64,000 bases of DNA, taken from the NCBI GenBank assembly GCA_020310875.1, contig CM035420.1:189130380-189194379 (forward strand). Reading direction: 5' to 3'. How positions within the stretch are numbered: position 1 is the stretch's first letter; each line of letters starts with the position of its first letter. Below are positions 49,145-59,648 of the stretch, in pieces. Origin of the DNA: Ceratopteris richardii. Its lineage: Eukaryota; Streptophyta; Polypodiopsida; Polypodiales; Pteridaceae. The position numbers were made by a program, and so were the translations under genes. Below the pieces are notes generated by a model. That model did not search any database. It saw only the letters and a program-made list of their open reading frames with translations, and had not been told where the DNA came from.

Positions 49145-50156
49145 TTTTGGGACTTCACTCACTAATTAGACATGAATTTATGAACAGATATGAAGGAAGA
49201 AGAAAAACAAAGAGAATTGAAGGCAAAGCACTCAGAAAACTAAGCCTAAGTGAAGGGATAAATTCACTCTTGTAATTTAGTGCAAAATAAAAAGTCTAGT
49301 CTTGACATAGAACTCGAAACTTATGAGTTGAGTCTAGGAGTATGTAAACTACATGTATATAAGTTAATTTGAGCTGAAAAATATATGTGGAGAACTCAAT
49401 TTTGTAATCCTTGAGTGAATAGAGAAAAGTCGGGTTTTTTTGAGAGAAATGTTGAGGAGGAACTACTCAGTGTATGAGAGTTTTCTATGGCTATGAGCAA
49501 AATGAGGCCAAGCCATTTTGTACACATCTTCTCTGATAGTTAACACATGTTTGTGTAAAAGGATTTGGTCTAATTCCTCTTGTGTGTTGAATTCTATCTG
49601 ATTTCATATCAATGTGTAAGTTAGTTGACAGTTACGAGTTTTCTGGCGCACTTTTCCCTGATCTTCTTAAGGTCAGATCTCACAGTATAGTGTAAAGTTT
49701 TTCATGAGTGATAACTCATTTTGAAGCTACTACCTTCTACTACAATTGGTCAAAAGATCTTTACAAAACGGGACGTGTACTCAGAGAAATGAGTCTAACA
49801 GTGAAGGTATGTCAAATCGATGAAGTCATTTTTCAGTTTTCAGACATAGTTCAAATATTGAAGTGAAATCAGAAGATTTTGATGATATTACTTGAAAGTT
49901 TTGCTTGGTATGTGTTACTTAACATTAGCAAGAACTTCTATTAGCAAGTGATCAAAAGAATTTATACAAATCAAGCTAATATAGATCAGATTTGAAGTTA
50001 GAAGAAAAGGCGCAGATTTTTGAAAAGTGAAATTTTTGAATTCACTAAGTTTGGTGGTAAAGTTTTCAAATTGAGAGCGTTACTAAGCTAATGATGATTA
50101 CAGAGGTGTTCTAATATCACTTTAGCTTAGTTCTTGTGGTGTTTTATACATCAACA
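49145..50156 (+). repeat. 5' LTR of Copia element F
   Basis: Ends TACATCAACA two bases before the primer site. This copy shows the uninterrupted sequence at the site where the 3' LTR carries an insertion. Confidence 0.95.
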
Positions 50157-50369
50157 AGTGGTATCAGAGCAGAAAGGTCCTCAAGGTTGAAAGGAGGAGC
50201 AGATACAAGAGGAATTGAAGAGTTCTTCATTAAAGAGGTGAAAGCTAAGGTGTTCAACAATAAAAGACATCAGAGGAATGCTTCGAAGTTATTCTCAAGG
50301 GTAAATATCTACAAAAGGTACCATACTTTAACCTTATACTCACAGGATTGCAACAGAAACAAGAAGACT

Positions 50370-51340
50370 ATGGCAAATCATGTATCTATTGACAAATTGG
50401 ACAGAGATAATTATCCTGCTTGGGTAATGAGAATGGAAGCCTTACTTATGAGTAAGGATCTAATGATATATGTGACAGGTGAAGAAGAAAAGCCTAAATT
50501 TGAAGATGAGAGTCAACCAAGGAAAGAAGAACTAGAAGCTTTGAAGCTATGGCAGAAGAGAGATGCAAGTGCAAGGGCTTATATATATAACACTATCACA
50601 TATCATTTGCTACCACATATTAGAGGATTAGAAACAGCTGAAGACATATGGAATGCTTTGGAAGATCACTTCCAAAACACTACTAAAGCTAGGAAGGCTA
50701 GCTTATGGTCAGAGTTCACCACATTTAAGAAAAATCAAAATCAGAGTATTAGTGATTATGTCACTAAGATGAAGGACTTAGCAGATAGTCTTGGATCTAT
50801 TGATGAGGATATTGAAGATCATAGGTTGATAGCACAATTGCTTGCATGGTTGAGAGGAGATGAGAGGTGGAAACCTTTTGTACTCTCGACCGAACTTTCA
50901 TTAAATCATTATGTGCCAGAATTAAATCAATTGCTTGGATTAATGCTCACATTTGAGCAAGACTTGAAGTCAGACAGAGATAAAGGATATATTTCTGCTA
51001 TGTATGCAAAGAATAAGAAGAGAAGTGAGAAAGGTAAAGCAAAGGATGAAGAAGATTTGACTACTCAAGCAAATTATGCAAGAGGAAGAGGTATTGGCAG
51101 AGGTAAAGGTCGAGGAAATGGAAGAGGTAGAGGAAATCAGAACAATAACAAGAAGACATGCTGGATTTGTGGATTGAGCAATCATCTAGCCTATGATTGT
51201 TGGCATAATCAACAAGGATCAAATCCAAATCAAAGCAATAATGGCAGAGGAAGAGGTGGAAGGTTTCAGAATCATTTTCAAAGAGGAAGACAGAATTCAA
51301 GAGGAAGTTTTGGTAGAGGTGGTGGAAGAAATTAGAATCA
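50370..51340 (+). mobile_element. Gag of Copia element F
   Basis: Starts MANHVSIDKLDRDNYPAWVM. UBN2-type helical core (KARKASLWSEFTTFKKNQNQ, KMKDLADSLGSI), an R/G-rich linker and a complete CCHC knuckle CWICGLSNHLAYDC (near 51158), followed by further RGRGG text. Confidence 0.9.
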
Positions 51341-51399
51341 AAATCAGTCTTACAACACTACTTATTACAACTATGCAAATGATACACAAAATGACAACC

Positions 51400-53650
51400 A
51401 TACAACATTGATGATGAATTCAATAAGTACATCACAGAAGGAGGATCTCAAGGTATTCTATATTGACTCTGGTTGTTCAAATCATTTGTCAGGTAATATA
51501 GAATTGTTATCAGAATTGGAAGAAGGTATTTCAAGTCATACAGTACAAACAGGTGACAATACAAAACATAATGTGCATTCAGTTGGAAAAGTGAAGTGCA
51601 GGAGTGGAGCTGATTTGCTAACAAATGTTTTTTATGTCCCAACAATACCAAAGAATTTGATTAGTGTGGGACAAATAGTGGAGAAAGGTTTTCAAGTCAG
51701 ATTTACAAATGAAGGGGTATTTATTGAAGATCCAGAGGATGGATACAATCAAATTGTCTGTGGTAAGAAGGAAGCTAGACTTATTACTCTTAAAGTGCAA
51801 GGGAATGTTGGTCAAGCCCTGATCACACATGGTGATGAAGTACTTATAGAGTTAGACCTCTGGCATAAGAGGTTAGGACACTTCAATGAAAAAGGAATTA
51901 AAACCATGGTGGAGAATCAATCTGTAATAGGGCTACCAAATGTAAAAAGCCAACATATGATCTACAAGTGTGAAGCTTGTCAGATGGAAAGGCACACAGG
52001 TTATCATTTTAGAAGAAAGGTTTCAAGCATGATGGTTTGCTAGAGCTCATACATACAGATGTATGGGGACCAACAAAAGAAGGATCAATCAATGGGTCTA
52101 GGTATTATGTTCTTTTTATTGATGATGCTACAAGGTGGATAACTATTTATGTTTTAAAGGAAAGATCAGAAGTATTTGGAGCTTTCAAACATTTTCATGC
52201 ATATGCAGAAAGAGTTATAGGTCAAAAGCTCAAGAGATTGAGGTCTGATGGAGGGGGAGAATACTTCTCCCAAGAGTTCAATGATTATCTTTGGAATGTA
52301 GGTATCAAGAGAGAAGTAACTTGCAGGTATACACCTCAACACAATGGGGTGGCAAAAAGGAGGAATAGAACATTGGTTGAGTTTGCAAGAGCGATGTTAA
52401 AAGAAAAGAATTTTCCTAATTATCTTTGGGTTGAGGCTATAAATACAGCTACATATCTTGTGAATAGGTTACCATGTGCATCTCTAAATGGAATGACCCC
52501 TTATGAAGCATGGTGGGGTAAGAAACCAACACTTGATCATTGTAAGGTGTTTGGATCAATTGCCTATGCTTATGTACCATCACAACTCAGACATAAGCTT
52601 GAACCAAAGGCTGAAAAATATGTGTTTATTGGGTATGATGAAAAGCAGATGGGTTATAGGCTATGGAATCCTCTAACCAAACAATTTTTTGTTTCTAGAG
52701 ATGTGACATTTGATGAACAGAAGAGTTGGTATGTAGATAAAGATTGTAACCTTGAAACATTTGAAGAAGAGGTAAGAAAAAGTGAAAGAGGTAAATCACA
52801 TATGCAGGTAAATGGAGATGAAGATCATATGCAAGCAAGCACATCCAGAGTTGGATCATATAGAAGAAATGAAGATGAACCAAGATTTGGTGAAGAAGTA
52901 TATCCAGATACACATGAAGAGTGTGAACCAAGGAGATCAATCAGAATGAGGAAACAACCTACAAGGTATTTTTATGATACTTCTTATTTGACTCTGAAAA
53001 ACTATGCTTACTTGATTAAAGAAGATGAAGAGCCTCAAAGCTATGATGAAGCAAAAGGTAAGAGACAATGGGAAGAAGCAATGAAGGAAGAGTTTGATGC
53101 ACTTGAAGAAAATAAAACTTGGGAACTTGTTCCAAAACCTAATGGTAAGAAAGTGATTGGAAATAAATGGGTTTACAAAATAAAGAAGCATGCAGATGGA
53201 AGAATAGCCAGATACAAAGCTAGATTGGTGGTTAAAGGCTATGCTCAAACTCATGGCATAGATTATGATGAGACATTCAGTCCTGTAGCAAAGATGTCAA
53301 CCATAAGGACAATCATTGCTATTGCAGCATCAAAAGGATGGACATTGAGTCAATTGGATATAAAGAATGCATTTTTAAATGGATATATATCAGATGAGGT
53401 TTACATGGAGCAACCTCAAGGGTTTGCAGATTACAAGTTTCCAAATTATGTTTGCAGATTGAGAAGAGCACTTTATGGTTTGAAGCAAGCTCCAAGAGCT
53501 TCGAACTATAGACTTGTGAAGTATCTTAATGATCTTGGATATCAAAGTTCAAAGGCAGATGCAAGTTTACTTATCAAGAGAACAGATGAAGGTATGATCT
53601 ACATTTGTATTTATGTAGATGACATTATGATGGTGCAGAGTTCAAAGATA
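51400..53650 (+). mobile_element. Protease, integrase and RT region of Copia element F
   Basis: Protease FYIDSGCSNHLSGN (near 51459). GAG-pre-integrase LWHKRLGHFNEKGI (near 51860). Integrase core LELIHTDVWGPTKEG, LRSDGGGEYFSQEF and HNGVAKRRNRTL. RT with KTWELVPKPNGKKVIGNKW, SQLDIKNAFLNGYISDEVY and YVDDIMM (near 53613). Confidence 0.92.
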
Positions 53651-54215
53651 TGAGAAAGTATCAATCTTTAGTGGGAAGCTTGATTTATGCTACACTAACA
53701 AGACCTGATCTTAGTTATGTAGTGGGAGTTCTTTCTCAGTTCATGCATTGTCCAAAGGATCCACATTGGATTGCAGGTCAAAGAGTTCTTAGATACATCA
53801 AAAGAACTTTGAAGGAAGGATTATATTATCCATTTACATCAGATATAAGGCTGAGAGCATATAGTGATTCAGATTGGGCAGGAAGTCAAGATGATAGAAG
53901 GTCAACACATGGGTATATGATATACATAGGAGATAAAATTGTGAGTTGGTATTGATCAAGGTATACCTATCATACATGGAGATAATATGAGTTCATTGTA
54001 TCTTGCAGCAAATCCTGTATTTCATGCAAGAACAAAGCACATAGAGATTCAATATCATTTCTTGAGAGAAAAGGTAATGGAGAAGGAGCTTGAAGTGGTA
54101 TACACTTCTACAAAAGATCAGATTGCAGATATTATGACAAAGAGCTTGGATGGAGTGAAGACAAGTAGATTCAAAGAGATGGCAGGAATAAAAGAGAAGA
54201 AGATTACATGAAGAA
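53650..54215 (+). mobile_element. RNase H region of Copia element F
   Basis: YQSLVGSLIYATLTRPDLSY, AYSDSDWAGSQDDRRSTHGY, AANPVFHARTKHIEIQYHFL and DIMTKSLDGVK are the standard Copia blocks. Part of the region is missing. Confidence 0.88.
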
Positions 54216-54249
54216 GTCAGAGCATGCTAATTAGTGATTGAGGGGGAGC

Positions 54250-55898
54250 TGTTGGGACTTCACTCACTAATTAGACATGAATTTATGAAGAGATATGAAG
54301 GAAGAAGAAAAACAAAGAGAATTGAAGGCAAAGCACTCAGAAAACTAAGCCTAAGTGAAGGGATAAATTCACTCTTGTAATTTAGTGCAAAATAAAAAGT
54401 TTAGTCTTGACATAGAACTTAAAAACTTACGAGTTGAGTCTAGGAGAATGTAAACTACATGTATATAAGTTAATTTGAGTTGAAAAATATATGTAGAGAA
54501 CTCAATTTTGTAATCCTTGAGTGAATAGAGAAAAGTCGGGTTTTTCTGAGAGAGATGTTGAGGAGGAACTACTCAGTGTATGAGAGTTTTCTATGGCTAT
54601 GAGCAGAATGAGGCCAAGCCATTTTGTACACATCTTCTCTACATTAGGGGAAAAAGTGAACCCCGCATGGGCCTTGTAAGGATCCCTAATTTTTAGGGAT
54701 TAAAATTAATCATGTTTAAGATTCATGAAGAAAATAAAAGCACTAGTGGTTTTTAATATAAAATTATTATTTTTGAAGGCTTACAGTTGAGTGATCAGTC
54801 AGGATGCATTCGTGGCTATTGAGAACCCTTGGATGTTTTTCACCAACGGATGGGATTAACAAGATATGACTGTCAAAAGAATGACAAAATAGATGTCTCA
54901 GTCTTGGCTAATGACAACCATTAGATTCTCTCGATGAATGGACACGATTGAATAGTTTATGTCTGGCAAAAGAAGACAAAAGAGAACAATCCATCATTTG
55001 TACTTGTAGGTGAATGGATCTCTTCTACATCGAATGGCCCAAATGAAATTTGAATTGAACAACTTGACTTTTGTGGTCTATGAAACCACTAAGTAGGGAA
55101 ATACCATGCTTGTCACCACATTTTGGTTGTTTTGACTAGCCCAAACCAAGGGAAACCTAGGCCTAGCCTACTTGATTGAGGCTCTAGACTGTGGCCACCA
55201 CCCTCCTCTCATTGGTCCATCACTAATCACCTCTTAATCTAAAAGGCCCATGCAGGGTTCATTTTTTCCCCTAATGGATAGTTAACACATGTCTGTGTAA
55301 AAGGATTTGGTCTAATTCCTCTTGTGTGTTGAATTCTATCTGATTTCATATTAGTGTGTAAGTTAGTTGACAGTTACGAGTTTTTTGGCGCACTTTTCCC
55401 TGATCTTCTTAAGGTCAGATCTCACAATACAGTGTAAAGTTTTTCATGAGTGATAAATCATTTTGAAGCTACTACCTTCTACTACAATTGGTCAAAAGAT
55501 CTTTACAAAACGGGACGTGTACTCAGAGAAATGAGTCTAACAGTGAAGGTATGTCAAATCGATGAAGTCATTTTTCAGTTTTTAGACATAGTTCAAATAT
55601 TGAAGTGAAATCAGAAGATTTCGATGATATTACTTGAAAGTTTTGCTTGGTATGTGTTACTTAACATTAGCAAGAACTTCTATTAGCAAGTGATCAAAAG
55701 AATTTATACAAATCAAGCTAATACAGATCAGATTTGAAGCTAGAAGAAAAGGCGCAGATTTTTGAAAAGTGAAATTTTTGAATGCACTAAGTTTGGTGGT
55801 AAAGTTTTCAAATTGAGAGTGTTACTAAGCTAATGATTATTATAGAGGTGTTCTAATATCACTTTAGCTAAGTTCTTGTGGTGTTTTATACATCAACA
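54250..55898 (+). repeat. 3' LTR of Copia element F, with insertion
   Basis: Matches the 5' LTR on both sides of the inserted element at 54642-55276. Ends TACATCAACA, then the target copy AAAAG. Confidence 0.95.
54642..55276. mobile_element. 635-bp non-autonomous inverted-repeat element (MITE-like)
   Basis: The ends are inverted copies of about 35 bases (CATTAGGGGAAAAA, then TGAACCC, then GCATGGGCCTT) with about three mismatches. The empty site is preserved in the 5' LTR of F (CTCTGATAG). The inserted length implies at most a one- or two-base remnant of a target duplication (GA), so the superfamily is uncertain. No open frame of note. It inserted after F, because only one LTR carries it. Confidence 0.9.
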
Positions 55899-55903
55899 AA
55901 AAG

Positions 55904-56066
55904 CAGACCTTTTACTTTCATTGAGGGAAAATTATATAGACAGGGAAAGGATAACATGTTTAGAAAGTGCATTGAAGAAGAAGAAGTGAGGGAAGTCCTT
56001 AAATCTGCACATGAAGGAATAGGTGGTGGACACCTTCCAGGACATATTATGAGCCAGGGAATCCTT
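55904..56066 (+). mobile_element. Integrase zinc domain of element E, first part
   Basis: IEGKLYRQGKDNMFRKCI and SAHEGIGGGHLPGHI are the start of an H2C2 module. It continues after the insertion with GLWWPTLFKDAEEWGKACDVC at 57687. Unlike B and C, I see only one such module in E. Confidence 0.85.
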
Positions 56067-56071
56067 GGTGC

Positions 56072-56808
56072 TGTTAGAATCAAGATATAACCAGCAGGAG
56101 ATGGTTGAACCATACCCTAAGAGGGAGGATTAGGAAGTAATCCTCAACCATGGCTTTTGGGGCAAGTGGTTAGCCCATCATACTCTTGGCTAGTAGGTCA
56201 TGAGTTCAAATCCCACAATTGGTATCAGAGCCTAGGAAGTATGCTTGGGCAAGGAAGGCGTGCGCGTCGATTTCTAAGCTAAGCTTAACAAAGATTTGAG
56301 TGTATCTCCCAATCCGTAGGTCTGATTTCGACGTGTAAGATACCATTGGAAAGCTCTCGGAACAACTGTTCTAATGAATAGATTGAAGATCCAAGATACG
56401 TAGCATGGGTGAGAAGCAGATTCAAGATACTGAGGTTGAGAACAAGGTGCTCAAGAGATCAAGGTTGCAAACGAGGCAAGTCCGTAGGCAAGTGGCCAAG
56501 AAGCGAAAAGGCAAGGTTCTAGAGACCAAGATTGAGAGCAAGGGTTCAAGAGACCAAGGTTGAGAACAAGATGGTTCAAGAGAGTGTGCAAGGTTGAGGA
56601 CATCGATTCAAGGGGAGATCAAGAATTGATCATTGAGGACAATGATCTCTAGAAGGGGAAGAGAGTGTTAGACTCAAGATATAACCAGCAGGAGATGGTT
56701 GAACCACACCCTAAGAGGGAGGATTAGGAAGTAATCCTCAACCATGGCTTTTGGGGCAAGTGGTTAGCCCATCATACTCCTGGATAGTAGGTCATGAGTT
56801 CAAATCCC
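56072..56808 (+). mobile_element. TRIM-like unit with tRNA-like sequence in its LTRs
   Basis: Terminal repeats of 146 bp (56072-56217) and about 143 bp (56666-56808) start TGTTAGA-TCAAGATATAACC. The primer site TGGTATCAGAGC follows the first after two bases, and GAAGGGGAAGAGAG precedes the second. Only about 450 internal bases and no coding capacity, as in terminal-repeat retrotransposons in miniature. Its last 45 internal bases nearly match the chromovirus 3' end at 57295-57339. Confidence 0.8.
56152..56217 (+). promoter_or_regulatory. tRNA-like pol III promoter (A and B boxes) inside the TRIM LTR
   Basis: GGCTTTT leads into TGGGGCAAGTGG (box A-like, 56158-56169), whose arms GGGC and GCCC pair as a D-arm. 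AGTTCAAATCC (box B-like, 56203-56213) begins 45 bases later. The same sequence is in the second repeat (near 56746-56808). It resembles the head of a tRNA-derived SINE; the T stem pairs poorly, so it is tRNA-like, not a working tRNA gene. Confidence 0.6.
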
Positions 56809-57339
56809 CTTTGGAGTTCTTAGCAAACATCAAAGTAAATTTAGAAATACCTAAAGCCAAGATGCAGCAAGAAGTTGATAGGGCTAAAGAGTACGCTGAT
56901 AGAAAGAGATCTCCTAGATCCATAGAGGCAGGAGACAGAATCTTTCTTCAGGTACCAGCTAGATCTACTTCACTGTCCACAAGGAAGTGTAGTAAGCTAT
57001 CATCGAGGTTTTGTGGACCTTGGAAGATAGTTAGAAAGCTAGGTGAAGTTGCATACTAATTAGAGCTTCCTCCAGATTATAGAGTTCATCCAGTGTTTCT
57101 AGGGAGGATAATCTAATCGCAGGTATTGTTTCTTTGCAAGAAAGTACAAGCAGGGATCATTCTCTAGACAGGATACTAGAACTGAGACAGAAGCGATTGA
57201 GAAATTGTGTCGTCCAAGAGTATTTAGTAGCCTGGAGAGGATTATCACTTACTCATTCTACTTGGGAATCAGAAGCTCTAGTTTGTAAGTACTTTCCCTC
57301 ATTGATCATTGAGGACAATGATCTTTAGAAGGGGGAGAG
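56809..57339 (+). mobile_element. Chromovirus 3' fragment with chromodomain
   Basis: Integrase tail text (AKMQQEVDRAKEYADRKR, FCGPWKIVRKLGEVAY, YRVHPVFLG), then a chromodomain (VQEYLVAWRGLSLTHSTWE, about 57206-57265). AGAAGGGGGAGAGAG then abuts an LTR start at 57340. Broken. Confidence 0.8.
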
Positions 57340-57681
57340 AGTGTCAGACATTGATCCACAGGGATCAGTGCATGTGATCCACAGGGATCATTGATCCACA
57401 GGGACCAGTCTATTTGATCCACAGGGATCAATCCATGTGTGTGAGGGACAAGGGTCAGCTAGCCAAGGTCCCAAGCTCAGGGGATACCCTAAGGTACTTT
57501 GGTAGTAATGGGAATATTTGGGTAATAATGGGAATAAGTGTTGCATGATGGCCACATGTTCACACTAGACTATTCCAGATCATTGCTATCTTTAGAGTAT
57601 ACCATTGCTATTTTTAGAGTACAAGAGGGTATATATGGATGGGATGAGAGTCACACACACATCATTCAAGTCTTTATCATA
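57340..57681 (+). repeat. 3' LTR of the chromovirus fragment, with a small palindromic repeat
   Basis: Starts TGTCAGACATTGATCC. Four copies of a 16-base palindromic unit (TGATCCACAGGGATCA and variants) occur at about 57352-57431. Ends TTATCATA next to the target copy GGTGC; a usual LTR would end in CA. Confidence 0.65.
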
Positions 57682-58690
57682 GGTGCTGGCTTATGGTGGC
57701 CTACATTATTCAAAGATGCAGAGGAATGGGGAAAAGCATGTGATGTCTGTCAGAGGTGTGGACCCAAGCCAACAGAGCAGAGGCACAACCCCTTGATTAT
57801 TTCCACTTCTTGGAAACCATTTGAGAAGTGGGGGATAGATTTCATAGGGCCCATCTACCCTCCTTCGATTCCAAAGAGAGAAAAGTATCTATCGATCGTC
57901 ACTGACTATGCAACAAAGTGGGTTGAAGTTATTGCCTCCCTTGATTGCACTGCTCAAACTGTTGTTGATTTCATTTATAGTAACATCATTTGCAGATTTG
58001 GATGCCCCCTTGAAATTTGTACAAACCAAGGTACTCATTTTGTGAACAAGGTCCTACATGAAATTTTTAACAGGTACAAAATTCTACATAGGACCTCTTG
58101 TGCCTATTATCCAAGAGCTAATGGACAGGCAGAATCCACCGATAAGGTATTAATTGCCATGTTAAGGAAGGACTGAATGTTACAGCCCATTTCTTGGGGC
58201 ATAGCTTATCAAGGTACCCTATGGGCATACAGATTAGATTACAAAGAGGCTACTCGATATTCTCCATTCCAATTGGTTTATGGGATATTGCCTATTGAAC
58301 CCTTTGAATTTCTGCATGGGTCACCAAAACTAGCATTCATGCAGGGAAAGAAAGATTGTGGTGTCTCTCATAGGCTTGAAGCACTACACAAAGTGGATGA
58401 GATACGTCTACATGCTTCAAAACAATTGGTAGAGACTCAAATGAAGAGGAAGGAGGCACATGATCGAAATTTGTGGACCAATATCTTACAAACAGGCATG
58501 TTAGTTCTTCTCCATAGACCTCAAATCCACACACAAGTAAGGGGAAAATGGCTTCCACACTGGGAAGGACCTTATCGAGTTAAGGCGATGCTGAATTGGG
58601 GTGTAGTGGAGTTAGAGACTCTGAAAGGAGAAGGACTACCATTGGTCAATATATCAAGGCTCAAGGCCTATCATCAACACAACTGAAGCT
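57682..58690 (+). mobile_element. Integrase core and tail of element E
   Basis: After the zinc-domain Cys pair (CDVCQRC) come WGIDFIGPIYPP (Asp), ICTNQGTHFVNK (second Asp position) and NGQAESTDK (Glu). Then ATRYSPFQLVYGI, the GKWLPHWEGPYRV tail and LVNISRLKAYHQHN at the end. Broken. Confidence 0.88.
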
Positions 58691-59640
58691 TTCTGGATCA
58701 CCTGGAAATTGCAAAATCTGTCCACGTTGTACATAGCCTTCTCATTATCTTTTTGCTCAAGTTTTAGTACTTTTTATCCATTTTCATGCTTGTTCCTTGA
58801 GTTTTCTTCATGCAAATTAGAAGCCATTTCTCAGACTTCGCATAAACAAAATTTTTGGATTTTTGGGAATTTTTAAGGCATTTTTAAAATTTTTCCAGCA
58901 TGATTTTTCTTTTTTTTTTAATGTCATTTTCTTGAAAAAAATGAAAGAATAAAGGAATCTCCCTGTGGTTTTCAGTGACAAAATGGCCTAGAAATGTTGG
59001 AAAATTTTTTGAGAATTTTCTTGAATTTTTTTGGATTTTATGGTATTTTTTATCTACTTTCAAGGTATGTTTTCAACAAAAAAAAGGGCTCTGGCAGCTG
59101 ATTTTGCTTTTCCCATAAATTAAACCCCCTCCCCCCCCCCCACCACCACCCCCCCACCACTATATAAGTCCTCTCCACTATTCCTTAGTTGCATCGGTGT
59201 TGAGCTTCCTTTAGGTTAGCCCTCTTTCCTCCCCCCCCCAACCACCAGCATAGGATAACTTTTATCCTATGCTTGGTTGTGGGATAATTCTTTTTTATTC
59301 TTTTATGTTATTTTTTGTTCTTTTGTTCTCTCGTTTACACTCCTGTAGTACTCCGATTTTTGTGATTTTTGAGTCGTTTTTAGGGCTTTTTGACATGTTG
59401 AAGTAGTTTTTTGGGCCAAATTGCACAATTTTTTTTGTTTTATATGTGTTCTATGCATGTCTCAACCACATTTGTTAAACAGAGCTGCCCTGCGTTCACT
59501 CTAGTCAGGCCTTCATAAATACCCCTATCCTCCTCCCTTTCGGCCATCCCTCTTATCAGCACGCTCCCATATTATTGCATAATGTAATAGTTGACTCTGT
59601 CTTTTCAGCACTTGCTTACATTGCAGAGCTCGTTATTGAC
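58691..59640. other. Non-coding spacer after element E integrase; poly-C runs, TATA box and hairpin
   Basis: AT-rich to 59110, then C-rich runs (59125-59158). TATATAAG at 59161-59168 is a possible promoter. A 12-base perfect hairpin, AGCATAGGATAA against TTATCCTATGCT, with a three-base loop, lies at 59247-59273. No gene. It could be untranslated sequence between the integrase and a third coding region, or part of an unrecognised LTR. Confidence 0.5.
59247..59273. repeat. 12-bp hairpin
   Basis: Perfect stem, three-base loop, downstream of the TATATAAG and after a C-rich run. Function unknown. Confidence 0.6.
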
Positions 59641-59648
59641 CTTCATCC

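Larger units (their letters stand above)
49145..55898 (+). mobile_element. Ty1/Copia LTR retrotransposon (element F), broken
   Basis: 5' LTR 49145-50156 (1012 bp), 3' LTR 54250-55898 (1649 bp because of an inserted 635-bp element). The target repeat AAAAG is exact on both sides (49140-49144 and 55899-55903). The tRNA-iMet primer site TGGTATCAGAGC is at 50159-50170; the purine tract TTGAGGGGGAGC precedes the 3' LTR. The LTRs differ at about 29 of 1012 positions by eye (2.9%). The coding region is mostly open with a few breaks, and part of the RT/RNase H region is missing. It lies within the RNase H-integrase linker of element E. Confidence 0.96.
56072..57681 (+). mobile_element. Chimeric LTR insertion in element E (TRIM-like unit plus chromovirus 3' end)
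   Basis: Flanked by GGTGC at 56067-56071 and 57682-57686, with E reading continuously on either side. The left part is a short unit with direct repeats 56072-56217 and 56666-56808, an initiator-Met primer site at 56220-56231 and a purine tract. The right part (56809-57339) is the integrase tail and chromodomain of a chromovirus, then a purine tract and a different LTR starting TGTCAGACATTGATCC. The two ends of the insertion are therefore not copies of each other. Broken; no complete gene. Confidence 0.75.
46110..58690 (+). mobile_element. Gypsy element E (plus strand), split by two insertions, broken
   Basis: The body includes a Gag zinc-knuckle region, RT, RNase H, integrase zinc domain, core and tail. 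Copia element F sits at 49145-55898 and a chimeric insertion at 56072-57681. E sequence joins exactly across both, with target copies AAAAG and GGTGC. Neither LTR of E is identified, and its 5' start next to D is unclear. More than ten breaks. RT text (FMDGFSGYNQISIH, IFMDDFSSFSGS) differs clearly from B and C, so E is a third Gypsy lineage. Its integrase lacks a chromodomain. Confidence 0.85.

Noticed and set aside
56152-56217. Genuine tRNA gene
   Set aside because: The T stem pairs poorly, no acceptor stem closes, and the same sequence is repeated in the other LTR.
40271-58690. D and E as a single plus-strand element
   Set aside because: A purine tract and LTR start at 46066-46092 end D, and a new Gag-type zinc knuckle follows; two elements explain this better.
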